From Trichinella spiralis (taxonomy: Eukaryota > Nematoda > Enoplea > Trichinellida > Trichinellidae), in NCBI GenBank assembly GCA_000181795.3, contig CM012953.1:13209520-13273519 (forward strand): a DNA stretch of 64,000 nt, given 5' to 3'. The notes beneath the pieces were generated by a model. It was not told the origin of the DNA. It searched no databases and saw nothing but the letters and a program-made list of their open reading frames with translations. This document shows, in pieces, positions 1 to 12,278 of this stretch. Positions within the stretch are counted from its first letter, which is position 1; each line of letters begins with the position of its first letter. The translations under genes and the position numbers were made by a program.

Positions 1-536
1 AATTGGTTCCCGTCGCTGTGCAACAAGCGTTGGCTTGTTACGAAGTTCGACGTGGAGAAATTGTAAACGCAGAAATTGCTAAACTACGGGAAGAAACTAA
101 CAAGCTCAACGAGTAATTCAAATATTTTTTTTGTTTTGTAAAAAATTTTTTAAAGATGTAAACTAGAGTTGTTTTTCCTTTTTATCGCATAAAGTGCTGT
201 TTATTCATTTTTGTGATGTTTTTTACACATGACTGTTAAAAATTGACATTTCTTAAGAAAAGGTTCTGGAATTCATAGTGCGAAATTGAAATTTTAATTT
301 AATAATTTGAATTTTTTTGTTCTCAGATTGTTGACGATGGTTAATTTGCCGACATCGTTGGAAGACGTTTGCAATGCTGATAAAGTGCCACCTTCTATCC
401 GACAAAAATCCGCAAAAATCATATCACTTGGTGGAGTTGAAGCTTTGCGACGTGGAGTGGATTCGTTGCCTATACATTACCGTCGAAATCAAGAAATTCT
501 TGATGAGGTAATAATATACGCACACACATCTACACT

Positions 537-569
<33 letters not shown>

Positions 570-2391
570 GTTTCTTTAAAAATTTAATGCGTGTTTGGTT
601 TGCTTGTGTTGTTAATATTATTATCATATTGTTATGTCATGTTATTTTATTTTGTCTTAGGCTGTTCGTTTACTGAATGAAGAAAAAGAATCGGATGATC
701 AGCTTAGACTTCAGTTTAAAGAGAAATGGACTCGAATGGCATCAGAAAAACTGACAGAACCACTTTTGCAAGAAATAAGAAAAATTGAAGAAGTTCTTGA
801 GTCAGCAAAAAAAGCAGATGAAACTATAAGACAAAAGTTGCAAACCCATTCTGCTGGGATTGAAACTTTAAGCAAAGTGGAGGTGGGTATAATATATAAT
901 TATTTATGTATGCTATTTTGAAATGAAAATTCCCTGGAATAATCTGTTGATCAACGAGTTGAATAATGGTGGTGTTGTTTTCAGTCGGATTTGTGCAGCA
1001 CAATACCAGGTTTGGTGGGTACATTGGCATTGCCGAACAGTCCGATCATTAAGAAGCTGAAAGAACTGTTGGCGATGACTGATAAAATAAAAAGAGATCG
1101 TAAAGATTTGGAAGTCGAATTCAAAAATGCAACCTGTGATATGAGTATGTATATATATATATGCGTTTATGCTTTTGTTTCAAATTCTTCAGAATTGATT
1201 TTTGAAAAAAATAATTTTTTTAAATAGAACCTGTATTCATGCAAGCGTTGTCACGATCGGACTTTATTAATGAAGAGGAACTGTCGAAAGATAAATTAGA
1301 TGAATGCTTTGCCTCGCTTCGAAAAGCAGCCAGCGAAACTATTGAAATGCAAGAAAAAGTTTCACATCAAATTTTGGTTTGTTTTAAATTTTGAATCACT
1401 TGATCATCAAGCAGGCGTTGGAAAGCTGTCCCTTTCAGGATGCTGTCGATAAATTTGTCGAAGAAAAAGGATCACTGGCTAATAATGATCGAGAAAATGT
1501 GCTTCGCTCATTGACCAAGGCATACGATGCATATTTGGAATTGAATGCAAATGTATCCGAAGGAACCAAGGTGGTTTGAAAGAAAAGGGATTTCAAATTT
1601 TCAATTTTTCTTTTTTCACCTGTGCATTATTTTAGTTTTACAGTGACATGACGCCACTGGTGCTTCGTTTGCAGCAGAAAGTTTCCGATTTTTGCTTTGC
1701 CCGGAAAACAGAGAAGGACGATTTGATGCGAGATTTGCAAAAGAACATCATCAATGATGGTATGATCATTTTGTGCCTTTGGCGATCAGTTTACACGAAT
1801 CATTATTGAATTTCAAATTTCAAATCTTTTTCTTTTACAGTAAAGGAAATGCCGGAAAAACCACCACGTCGTCCGCCGCGCCCTCCTCCACCGTCAGTTG
1901 CTACTGCACAAGCAGCAGACGAAGGTGAATTTTTGTTAAATATATTTAATGTGTAATATAATATAATTTTTTTGTGAATCAACAGTGAAACTTGCAAACG
2001 CTCCAAATTTGCATTCAGCTCCGCTTAATCAACCTACTGCAGCACAATACATGCCTTATCCGTTTGGTATGCTGAAACGTTTCTCTTTCTTAATGTGTTT
2101 ATGTTGTATAAATAGAACTAAAGTTCTTTTGTTTAAGCGCCAAATGTGTTAACGAATGTACCGTATTATCCGACTTATCCTGGTGGGGTCAGTCGTCAAC
2201 AAACACCTTATCCTGTGACAATTTCATATCCTTATCCTTCTGGGCCAGTGGCTCCGCAGTATCAGCATGCTATGCAACCACCAGCACCTGCTGCACCGAG
2301 TAAAATTTGCACATTTCTTCTTTATTTGAAATTAATATTCTTTGCTGATAATTTTTGTTTTTCAGATTATTCAGGGCAGCAGCACTGGTAA
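1..2391 (+). CDS. alx-1: ALIX / PDCD6IP homologue, 3' portion (ESCRT accessory protein)
   Basis: ALIX is a cytosolic adaptor that links ESCRT-III (CHMP4) and ESCRT-I in multivesicular-body sorting, cytokinesis and membrane repair. The window opens inside the gene, so the start and most of the Bro1 domain lie outside. Eleven exons can be joined in frame: 1-112, 327-507, 661-882, 985-1144, 1228-1376, 1415-1570, 1636-1759, 1841-1924, 1986-2066, 2138-2299, 2366-2391. Exon 1 holds the end of Bro1 ([13 protein letters not shown], then NAEIAKLRE). Exons 2-7 form the long coiled V domain, with clear family matches such as [16 protein letters not shown] and [11 protein letters not shown]. Exons 8-11 encode the proline-rich tail (a [11 protein letters not shown] stretch as a likely SH3 ligand, then YP-rich sequence), ending in GQQHW. 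The intron after exon 5 is only 38 bases. A polyadenylation hexamer lies at 2626-2631. The identity is firm; exact exon edges in the low-complexity tail are less so. Confidence 0.93.
536..564. repeat. (TA)n microsatellite in an ALIX intron
   Basis: An uninterrupted TA dinucleotide run between exons 2 and 3 of the ALIX gene, preceded by a short CA-rich stretch. It creates small spurious reading frames on both strands. Confidence 0.9.
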
Positions 2392-2987
2392 AATGGGTAA
2401 TGAATTGCTTGAAAATGAATGTGAAATTTGTATTGGTCATTTTTTGCGTTATTTCTTTCGTAAATTCAGATTTGCTAATTTCTCACTGATATGAGTATAT
2501 GCTTTTCTTATGTACTGTGATCTGCAGGTTATCAAATCCACTGATAATTTCGAAGCATATTTATATTGATGGTTTTTAGTCACTTTTTTTTAATATGTTT
2601 AGAGGATGAATCTTTTACAGATGTAAATAAAAATTCCTAAGTTTCTTATTTTGCTTTTTTCTACTGATTTTGTTAAACAAAAATAATATTCTGTAGCTGT
2701 AACGTTAAATTCAGGATGAAGGAGGTGTTGAAAATGGCAAATGTTACGAAAGCGCCCTGGTAGTGCGCGGACGGGGTTCATAGTGGCCTTTGACGGTATA
2801 AAAGAAGCTGGAGAGCGGCCGGGGTTCATTTGATGGTTTCCAGGAACGAATGAGAAAAGACGGCTAACGAGGGTTTGTTCTGAATTCATCCGCGAAAATT
2901 CGACCACATTGATGTGATTGGCTCTTCGCTGATAGGTTGCACGGCGATTAATCGGTAATTGGCTAATGGCTAATTAGCTAATCATTA

Positions 2988-3112
2988 ATGGAAATGAATT
3001 CATTGTCTGGCCAGGGCAGTGAACCCCATAAAGTGTGCAATTACTGTTTAAGCTTAACAATGGAAATGAAGTTACGGCGGTAAAAGAAAGATCAATGTAT
3101 GCTTCATGCCGG
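2988..3112. repeat. Degenerate dispersed repeat, copy 1
   Basis: This block aligns with 4232-4352 at roughly 70% identity by eye, with shared words such as AGTGAAYCCCAT, CTTAACAATGG/CTCAACAATGG and TATGCTT. Read on the minus strand both copies give a similar peptide (a Tyr-Ile-x-Leu-Ser-Phe word followed by a His-Cys pair), so it may be a relic of an exon. Neither copy has an ATG or an intact gene around it. Confidence 0.5.
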
Positions 3113-4231
3113 GATTGTCCCACTTTGTCCGCTACCGATCTCCTCTAACTCCGCCCCCTTATGGTGATTGGCTGTAAGGCTATTGATCAGTAATTTACTA
3201 AGCAGTTATGCTGTCTTATTAGTCACCCAGTTTGCATCACTAATTGGCTGAATAACTTATAGTACTTGATTAGCTACTTAGCATTGGTCATTGATGGGAT
3301 GATTGTTTTCCATCAGTTTTCCCAAATATGAGGTGCTTCACCATTAAATTCCCTTATGTGGACGTGAATAACATTTCCTATTTTTTGTAACAAAGTTCTT
3401 TTATATGAAGTGTGGAATATTGTATATATTTTTGGATTTAGCAAATGATGCTGTAAAAAGCATTGTCTTTTTACATTTTACTGATTATAGAATACTATTT
3501 TAATCTGCTACAGTAAGCCACTGTTTGAATCTTTGTTCACAACCAATATTTATCATTATGATTTGTGCGCTTGAGAGTGTAGCACTTCCCTTTGTGTATT
3601 AGCTTATGTTGATTGTTTGAGATACATACTGAATTTCATCATTATTTATTCCCACCATTGGAAAATATATATCAAAACTAAGATACAGAAAATAGCACAA
3701 GCTAATGATGACCACTGAGAAGTAAATAGAAGAAAGATAGAACTGACGGTCTTGTTCTTTACAAATTGGATATCTTAATTATCCAGTTGCATCATTCTGC
3801 GAAAATCATAGAAGCAACAAATGAACTGTTTAAGGAAGAGATAACTGAACAAAGAGATGTTAAATAAGCATGTTTATCTGAGTCATTCATTGTTTCTTTA
3901 TACGTTGGCAACAGTAAGCCGCGCTCACTATCATGACGTAAGAGAAATTTGTGCAGCGATTAATTATGAGCAAGGTCAAAATTCATCCCACAGGATTTTG
4001 TGAAATTTCACTAGATCAACAGAAATATGCATTAAATTTCCCCTAAGCTAGACAAAAGCATTTTCAGTTCAATCTGTGCAGCAGCTACGCTACATCTGAA
4101 AAAATTTTCACAGACCCTTGATATAGTCCGAGTGAACCAAATACTTTTTGACATATACCAGAGAAATGAACAAGTACAAAACATACAGTTGTATTGGTGT
4201 GTGGAATTTTTACAATGCTACAGACAGACGC

Positions 4232-4352
4232 TTTTTCAAATGGATTCATTCTGTGACCAAGACAGTGAATCCCATGATACTGTTCACTCTCAACAATGGT
4301 GATGAAAATTAGGGCTGCAAATGAAAGATAAATATATGCTTTATGCCTGCCG
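4232..4352. repeat. Degenerate dispersed repeat, copy 2
   Basis: This is the partner of 2988-3112. Its minus-strand frame is open for 94 codons (to 4085) and starts with a hydrophobic segment that resembles a signal peptide, but the first codon is TTG and no ATG precedes it. A decayed secreted-protein exon is possible; function unknown. Confidence 0.45.
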
Positions 4353-5683
4353 ACGATGATAATTAGCAATGGTCATATTTTGGCAGAACGTATGCAGTGC
4401 TAGAGGAAGATAACGCTCACACCCATGATGGAGTGAACTTGAGATGAAAAATAATTTTCTTTGCTTTTAGTTTTGTTTGGTAAAATGTTTTCAAAATCCA
4501 ACAGATCATCAAAAATTTCTATTTTAAACAGAATTCCAGATTTTACTTTTTTATTTAAATGAAACATAAGAAGAAAAACAACAACTCATGTAAATAGGAG
4601 CGAAAGAAAGATTGGAAAGATTAAATTCTTAGCACAAGCCAGAAATATTTTCAGAGAACAGGCAGGCAAAATCAGAAAAGTATTTCGATGCTAACATTCA
4701 GCAACCACCACTCCCAGTTTCAGCTGAAAACCACAGCTGTGGACAATTTATCAATTTTACGTTTTCCCTTTGTACTTGAATACCCTTCAACTAGCCTTTA
4801 TCAGAACAATATCTGACAAACAGAAAAGAACCTTAGGCATAAATTGTATTTAATTGTTAGCTATGAAGGTAATTTATGTGACGCGTTAAAGCAACTGTTG
4901 ACTGACATTTCTTTAGAACAGTATTTTTGCACACGCATGGATAAATAAAAGTGAAGCATTTCGAAAGCAGAAAGAAAGTGATGAACAGCACCAAGCAGAA
5001 AAGTTAAAGCTGCTTCAAATTCTTCGATTTCCATGTCAGCATTTGTGCGCCATTTGTGTGTGATTAATAATCTGTCAACATCAACAAAAGGCGTTGGCGC
5101 CACAAAGAATATCATAGGTTGATATTGAAGTGCTGAAAAAATGACAAATGAAAACTAAATGTTGCTGAAGAATGGTATTTAAAATTGAATTCAAAATAAG
5201 AGATATATTCGAGATATAATCTATCTAACCGAACTCTTTACTGTACCTTAGTCGCTGGCTCACCGTCTTTCTTGCTCCAACTGAATAAAATTGAATTCTA
5301 CTTACTAAACTGGTTTTGAATTATCTACAAATAACTCATACAGTCCACTCTTTAGTCATTCTTAAGTTCCATTCTAAACGATATTCAAACAGCTTTGTTT
5401 AGCGTCAATTTCTTTGCGCTCTTTTCCTCATCATTGTTTTGAAATTTTTTAGATGACAGAGGCAATAATGATGCAGTTCAGTTATAAAACAAAAGAATTG
5501 TCATAAAAATTGGAAAATTGATTATTTATGTCCATATGAGAAAATGTAATGGTGACGCGCCCCATATTTGGGAAAACTTTCATGGAAAAAAATTATCCAA
5601 TTAATGATCAGAACTGAGCGGCTAATCAAATGCCATACGTTACTCGACCAATAAATAAGTGATGACCGAAGAAAATTCGTTGA

Positions 5684-7712
5684 AACAGTTAGAAACAACA
5701 GGTACTTTATTTTATACATACTGTAATGTTTAATTTTCATTCGTAAGTGTGAATAATATAAAAATTCCATATACAATTTCAATGTATGTTAACTCCTAAA
5801 TTGTTCATTATGCATAATTTTACTCGAATGAAGCAAAATTTAATTTAATAAAATTTCACCTTTCAAAACTGGAAATAATACGCAGGAGTAACAGTGAAAA
5901 AAGAAAAGAATGGTAGTTTTGCTTTTATTTGTAGAGTTGTTGGTGACATTATGCAAAATTGTGCATGTGCATCAGATACATCAGAACTGAAATAACATAT
6001 ATAAAAATGAATAGCACTACTTTGCACTATAGAACTAAGACAACAATTCAGACATTCAAAAAGAAACAGAATGCGGGCCTCAGGTTGCTTAGATGTTATG
6101 TAAACTTAAACTTCCAGAGTGAGCGCTGATGACGATTCAGGCTTTGATTTTGCACGAAAAAGAGTTTACTATACATATGCTGATAAGTACTGTTAATTTC
6201 ATTTATCATTCAGAAATATAGAGAAAGAAGAAATTCGCTGATCTGAAAATGTGATTAAAACGTGATGCAATAAATATTCACTGTGTGATGATATTCGAAA
6301 AGTGATAAAAGAGTCCATGATGAGTATTTTAAAAAGTGTATAATTCAAATATGGAAAATGACAAACAAACTATCATCAGGAGTGAAGCGCAACAAAAAAT
6401 TATATCATTATCATTAGAAGTTTTCATTATCTTACATCGAATGCAAGATCATATCTCATTACAGTTATTTTTATGGAAGAATAAAAAGAACAGCTATATT
6501 TAGACTTAATAGAAATAAATCAAAAAGCAGAGTAAAACACTTTTTTAACAAGAATGTAATTATCCAAACTGCATGAATTACTCAACAAATAAATAAGCTA
6601 AAAGAATAGTTGAATTTTTACTAAAATTTGACACATTCTATTTTCAAACTACATGCATAACATACATATAAAAACATAATTTGGAAACTTGAAATGTATG
6701 TTTCTTTCTATATCATTCATGTTAAACAATCAAACAACTGCAAATAATTCTTTCGGTCTACCAGAAATAGTGCTTTCTTTCAATGAAACGGCATTGCCTT
6801 CATTAGATATCTGTGGGTGGCGTTTGAAATTAATTTTTCTTCTTCTGTATGATATCAGAAAAAGAATAATTGATTTCTCTTTCCATAACAAGATTAAAGT
6901 AGCCATCAAGTGTGCAAAGGCTGCTTCACACAATGCTACAGTGAAAGGATCAAAAAACGTCATTTCTTGTTGAATAATGCAATAATATGATGCCGTTGTA
7001 TCTTCATTCTTCAACGCAAGTATTTTTCGAAAATTTCCTTTCGTGAAGCGCGAAACAGCAATTGCACCATCTCTTGTATAAGCAAGAAGCAAAAAATCAA
7101 CATAAGATGATAAACCGTCGGAATTATTTATAGTAACTGAATTATTAATTGTGTGCTGCAACGGAACCCAAATCCTCTGATGAGCCTTTTTCCAAAACAA
7201 TGCATAAACAATGTTTATTACAGGAGAAGGAGTTGGAAGATGTGGAACTGGTGACTGCCACTGAATTTCAAGTTTATTCATCTCCTTTAAATTGCAAAGT
7301 TTCAGTGGGGCATCAAACTTTCCACTTATTTCTTGATTTCCATTTGCTCGCAAGTCATGATGATAAAAATAGCAAGCCATTCGACAACCTAATAATAACA
7401 AGTCTTTAAATTAATACATTAATTCAGCTGAAAACTTACCGGTTAAACATATTCTTGAATCTTCACATATTGAATCCATTATTAGATATTTCTTATAAAA
7501 TGTTTCACAGTATTTCCAGCAACTCAGGCAATCACTTTGATAGAAACATGATGAATCATTTAAATGATCGCTTTTGAGAGCAAAAGCGTCAACACAAAGT
7601 GCACGGCAGGAAAGTACATGATCAGCCAACATCAACTGACTTGTTAATAATCCTTTAAATGCCGTAGCTGACACAAAACTCAATAAAAATATGAAGCACA
7701 GCATGGCCATGA
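5684..7712. repeat. Near-identical 2-kb direct repeat, copy A
   Basis: This segment matches 9432-11459 with a constant offset of 3747 bases from end to end, so there is no net insertion or deletion. I counted about 16 substitutions, roughly 99% identity. It covers the complete coding region of the Cys-rich/FnIII gene plus about 1 kb of its 3' flank. Similarity drops abruptly just upstream of the start codon. Confidence 0.9.
6730..7710 (-). CDS. Predicted membrane protein: signal peptide, Cys-rich box, FnIII-like region, one TM (copy A)
   Basis: Two exons, 7710-7440 and 7388-6730, joined over a 51-base intron (GTAAGT donor, TTATTATTAG acceptor), give 309 residues. Residues 1-17 form a signal peptide; a second in-frame Met at residue 3 is an equally good start and is the one shared with copy B. 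Residues 35-96 hold ten cysteines (35, 39, 55, 61, 64, 68, 82, 88, 92, 96). Residues 125-210 look like an FnIII fold (EIQWQSP near its start, a YVDFLLLAY strand), with NNS glycosylation sites at 172 and 178. A hydrophobic stretch at about 237-270 is followed by a basic YRRRK stop-transfer and a short cytoplasmic tail. A Cys-rich box followed by FnIII recalls anosmin-type proteins, but that is only a resemblance in layout. I do not recognise the family. It has a near-identical twin at 10477-11487. Confidence 0.7.
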
Positions 7713-9431
7713 AACTTGGATTAGTAGACTATCACTGCAACCAAACAGTAACGTATTATTGTGGTATACTCTATACAAAATACAGTATACTATCAAACCT
7801 GAATTTTATGAAATAATTATGTAATCATAATTAAACAACTTATTATTCAATTTTAAATTAATTTTGTATTTTTAATTAAATTTTAATTAATTTGCAATTT
7901 AAGTTTAATTTGTATATTTGTTTGTGAAATGCTTAAATTCTTCACATTAATACTTTTTTAACTTTTCCATAGTCAAAGTAGAAACCAAATCGCAATAAGT
8001 GAGCTCTTGCAGTCTGTTGTTTGTTGCATGAGTGAATTGGTGCGGCAGCAGAACGCTTAAACTTCAAATACAGCTTCTCAGTTATTTGCTTTGCTGATGC
8101 AGCTGGTTTTTCTTATAGCAAAGCCATGCTCTGAATTCATTATATCTTCCTGAACCATTTCCCACAACACAAAACAGTCAGATTGAAGGTTTACATCATA
8201 CAGCAATTGTCCATCTGTCATGTGAGAATTATACAATATTTCACGAAAGCGCCTCTCTCAGAATATTTGAAATGCTCTCCAATGTTCAATATTTTATCCT
8301 ATTCATCTGAAAACATATGTAAAATTTAGATCTACACCACAATAATTTGATTTCCAGTATATGAAGAATCATTACGCATTCTTCAAGTATCTTTGAGACA
8401 TATTAACAACTTCTCAAATTAATATTTTACCTCTTTGCAAAAAACAATTTTCTTAAATATTAATTCATAATAAACACATGGAGAATCAAATATCCATGAC
8501 TATGAAGTTATTTTTCAACTCATTCTGACAATGAAAATAAGGCAATTGTTAGATTTTATGATGCATCAGATATTTTACAAAAAGGTATCTCATAAATAGA
8601 CGCGATTAAATTTTTCATGAGAAAAATCGATGACATCCTTTAATTAAGACGCAATGAAATAACATTTTTAACAGATGCTATTATCTTTTCATAAATAATC
8701 AGTTTGCTGATTTTCAAATAAATTAGACAGTATCTTAGTTCAGTGGAAAATGCAATTCCTTCATTGAACTATAAAAAAAGAAAAGTGTCCACAATTCAAT
8801 AAGTGTTGACCCGCAAGCAGTATAAACCACAGCACACAAAAAATCAGAATTTTTTATTCACATAATAAACATGCCAATTTCTGCCAACTCTTATTCCCTT
8901 CCTATCTGTCATCTGCTTCAACAATATCCTCTTTCTTTACTTAGCAATTCACGTAGGCTCTTTATTTTACTTGAATTAGTATAGCCAACGAGTAGAGATT
9001 TGTGCTCTTCTGTATCAAGATATTGAATTATGGTATATCATTTTATCACTAGTGTTCTACATATAATTTGTCTTACTTAATTTATTAGAATTTTCATCGA
9101 CTTCCTGCCAGCAACAGCCTAATACTGTGTAGAAACCTCTACTTAGATTGTTCAGTGCCTATTGACAGGCTAATTTGGATGCCCACATGATGCCTCACTT
9201 GTCTACCAAATGACTCGAGAGTCGCTGTAAAACCAGTCCCATGTTGCACGCTGCAGTTATTTACCAGCATTTTGAATAAAAGCAACTCATGCTGTATCAC
9301 TGGATAATCTCTGCATAGGATGCCTGAATTACCAAGTAAAGTGTACTTTCATCTGTAGATTTTTCATTTCCTTTGCACCTGCTATAACCAAAGACATATC
9401 AACAATAAACGTTCGATCGTAGAAAATCATA
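7713..9431. other. Spacer between the two tandem copies
   Basis: Upstream region of copy A and downstream flank of copy B. A block at 7779-7835 resembles 11521-11577 upstream of copy B (about 75% by eye, sharing AATACAGTAT and CAAACCT), so it is probably part of an older shared promoter region. Nothing else in the 1.7 kb is recognisable; it is AT-rich with no credible exon. Confidence 0.5.
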
Positions 9432-11459
9432 GAAACTTTTAGAAACAAGTACTTTATTTTATACATACTGTAATGTTTAATTTTCATTCGTAAGTGTGAA
9501 TAATATAAAAATTCCATATACAATTTCAATGTATGTTAACTCCTAAATTGTTCATTATGCATAATTTTACTTGAATGAAGCAAAATTTAATTTAATAAAA
9601 TTTCACCTTTCAAAACTGGAAATAATACGCAGGAGTAACAGTGAAAAAAGAAAAGAATGGTAGTTTTGCTTTTATTTGTAGAGTTGTTGGTGACATTATG
9701 CAAAATTGTGCATGTGCATCAGATACATCAGAACTGAAATAACATATATAAAAATGAATAGCACTACTTTGCACTATAGAACTAAGACAACAATTCAGAC
9801 ATTCAAAAAGAAACTGAATACGGGCCTCAGGTTGTTTAGATGTTATGTAAACTTAAACTTCTAGAGTGAGCGCTGATGACGATTCAGGCTTTGATTTAGC
9901 ACGAAAAAGAGTTTACTATACATATGCTGATAAGTACTGTTAATTTCATTTATCATTCAGAAATATAGAGAAAGAAGAAATTCGCTGATCTGAAAATGTG
10001 ATTAAAACGTGATGCAATAAATATTCACTGTGTGATGATATTCGAAAAGTGATAAAAGAGTCCATAATGAGTATTTTAAAAAGTGTATAATTCAAATATG
10101 GAAAATGACAAACAAACTATCATCAGGAGTGAAGCGCAACAAAAAATTATATCATTATCATTAGAAGTCTTCATTATCTTACATCGAATGCAAGATCATA
10201 TCTCATTACAGTTATTTTTATGGAAAAATAAAAAGAACAGCTATATTTAGACTTAATAGAAATAAATCAAAAAGCAGAGTAAAACACTTTTTTAACAAGA
10301 AAGTAATTATCCAAACTGCATGAATTACTCAACAAATAAATAAGCTAAAAGAATAGTTGAATTTTTACTAAAATTTGACACATTCTATTTTCAAACTACA
10401 TGCATAACATACATATAAAAACATAATTTGGAAACTTGAAATGTATGTTTCTTTCTATATCATTCATGTTAAACAATCAAACAACTGCAAATAATTCTTT
10501 CGGTCTACCAGAAATAGTGCTTTCTTTCAATGAAACGGCCTTGCCTTCATTAGGTATCTGTGGGTGGCGTTTGAAATTAATTTTTCTTCTTCTGTATGAT
10601 ATCAGAAAAAGAATAATTGATTTCTCTTTCCATAACAAGATTAAAGTAGCCATCAAGTGTGCAAAGGCAGCTTCACACAATGTTACAGTGAAAGGATCAA
10701 AAAACGTCATTTCTTGTTGAATAATGCAATAATATGATGCCGTTGTATCTTCATTCTTCAACGCTAGTATTTTTCGAAAATTTCCTTTCGTGAAGCGCGA
10801 AACAGCAATTGCACCATCTCTTGTATAAGCAAGAAGCAAAAAATCAACATAAGATGATAAACCGTCGGAATTATTTATAGTAACTGAATTATTAATTGTG
10901 TGCTGCAACGGAACCCAAATCCTCTGATGAGCCTTTTTCCAAAACAATGCATAAACAATGTTTATTACAGGAGAAGGAGTTGGAAGATGTGGAACTGGTG
11001 ACTGCCACTGAATTTCAAGTTTATTCATCTCCTTTAAATTGCAAAGTTTCAGTGGGGCATCAAACTTTCCACTTATTTCTTGATTTCCATTTGCTCGCAA
11101 GTCATGATGATAAAAATAGCAAGCCATTCGACAACCTAATAATAACAAGTCTTTAAATTAATACATTAATTCAGCTGAAAACTTACCGGTTAAACATATT
11201 CTTGAATCTTCACATATTGAATCCATTATTAGATATTTCTTATAAAATGTTTCACAGTATTTCCAGCAACTCAGGCAATCACTTTGATAGAAACATGATG
11301 AATCATTTAAATGATCGCTTTTGAGAGCAAAAGCGTCAACACAAAGTGCACGGCAGGAAAGTACATGATCAGCCAACATCAACTGACTTGTTGATAATCC
11401 TTTAAATGCCGTAGCTGACACAAAACTCAATAAAAATATGAAACACAGCATTGCACTGA
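9432..11459. repeat. Near-identical 2-kb direct repeat, copy B
   Basis: Partner of 5684-7712, offset 3747. The downstream edge falls near a shared TTAGAAACA word at about 9440. The upstream edge falls at the start codon, beyond which the two flanks are related but clearly diverged and no longer colinear. Confidence 0.9.
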
Positions 11460-11487
11460 AACTCTGATTAAGTAACTGAAAGTTCAA
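10477..11487 (-). CDS. Predicted membrane protein: signal peptide, Cys-rich box, FnIII-like region, one TM (copy B)
   Basis: Exons 11487-11187 and 11135-10477, with the same 51-base intron as copy A. If translation begins at the upstream ATG the protein has 319 residues with a 12-residue extension (MNFQLLNQSFSA) before the hydrophobic core; the next in-frame ATG at 11451 gives a classical signal peptide and matches the core of copy A, so I prefer it. The Cys-rich box, FnIII-like region, transmembrane segment and tail are as in copy A. I noted only four residue changes downstream of the signal peptide region (Leu to Ser in exon 1, Ala to Thr before the TM, and Ser to Pro and Asn to Lys in the tail). 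Both copies are open and spliceable, so both are probably expressed. Function unknown. Confidence 0.7.
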
Positions 11488-11881
11488 AGGATGAGGTAAT
11501 ATTGTGTATTTACTATTGCAGAATACAGTATGCTGACAAACCTAAATTTTGTTAAATAATTCTGTAATTGTAATGCAGGGGATATTTTTTAATTTTGAAT
11601 TAATTGTAAGTTGTATATATGTTTGTGAAAATCTTTAGTTGTTCAATTGATTATTTAATCAGCGGTTTAGCAGAAACAGTAGAAACTGAATTTTCTTTTA
11701 TTGTTTCCTACAGAGCGCTTGTCACAGGTGATGCTGAGGTTCAAAGTTCAGTATTTTTGTTCTTTTGACAGTTTTTCTGGTGTTTTAAATCATCATTTAT
11801 GAGAGTATAGTGATATACAGAAATCAGCATCATTTTTGGTGGTCTCAACGTTTATTCTGATAAACTTACACAGAAAATCAG

Positions 11882-12278
11882 TCAGCCGTTCAATAGCGTT
11901 TCGTGAATGGCAATTATTCTGTGAACCTTTTTGCTGACCAGTGTTCTGTCCATGTAAGAAACCATAAAAGTTATTTTTGTAATGCTGTTCTTAGCATACA
12001 TTTGTTGAATGAGTTGAGGAGTTTTTGTCCAATGAAAAAAGCATTTTCTAACCAGTTGATATGACTCCTCCTTGCTGACATGCACGCAGCACTGCTTTAT
12101 GTTTTGTATTTACAGGCAATTGCGCTTGCATGACCGCTCTTTTGAGGCTTAAGAACATTGCTATCGATATGTTCCCTTGTAGCCGACTTCGTCCCACGCT
12201 AAGTTCTGTGCGCTTCGCCATGGGATTTGATTTTACACGTGAAAAAATAAGTATTGGATAATAATAAGCAATAAGCAA
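11882..12278 (-). pseudogene. Possible small intronless gene or pseudogene split over two frames
   Basis: Two minus-strand frames overlap: 12278-12048, with an internal ATG near 12222 that starts MAKRTELSVGRSRLQG, and 12085-11882, which ends in IHETLLNG. Both have a less AT-rich, codon-like composition than the surroundings and together would read as one basic protein of about 115 residues if a single shift occurs in the 38-base overlap. No intron sites fit the junction. The fragments contain conserved-looking stretches (SLKRAV, PVNTKHKAVLRA, FHWTKTP, MDRTLVSKKVHRI). I do not recognise the family. It could be a frameshifted pseudogene, a sequencing error in a real gene, or chance. Confidence 0.3.

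Larger units (their letters stand above)
2392..5680. other. Gene-free region downstream of ALIX with degenerate dispersed repeats
   Basis: The first 240 bases are the ALIX 3' UTR. Beyond it no reading frame with an ATG, splice sites and family resemblance was found. Two related blocks (2988-3112 and 4232-4352) and two copies of a GATTGGCT-containing repeat (about 2919-2975 and 3160-3210) show that the stretch is built partly from old repeats. A minus-strand frame at 4861-5115 has no recognisable family and was not accepted as a gene. Confidence 0.6.

Noticed and set aside
4861-5115. 84-codon minus-strand frame, hydrophobic and acidic segments
   Set aside because: It has no splice partners and no recognisable family, and sits in a repeat-derived region; not enough to call a gene.
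5522-5782. Minus-strand frame sharing its N-terminal part with 9329-9529
   Set aside because: The shared part is simply the downstream edge of the 2-kb repeat read in one frame; the rest differs, and no gene structure supports it.
6689-7409. Plus-strand frames inside copy A (and the same at 10436-11156 in copy B)
   Set aside because: They lie antisense to the two-exon Cys-rich/FnIII gene, which has signal peptide, splice sites and TM; the plus frames have none.
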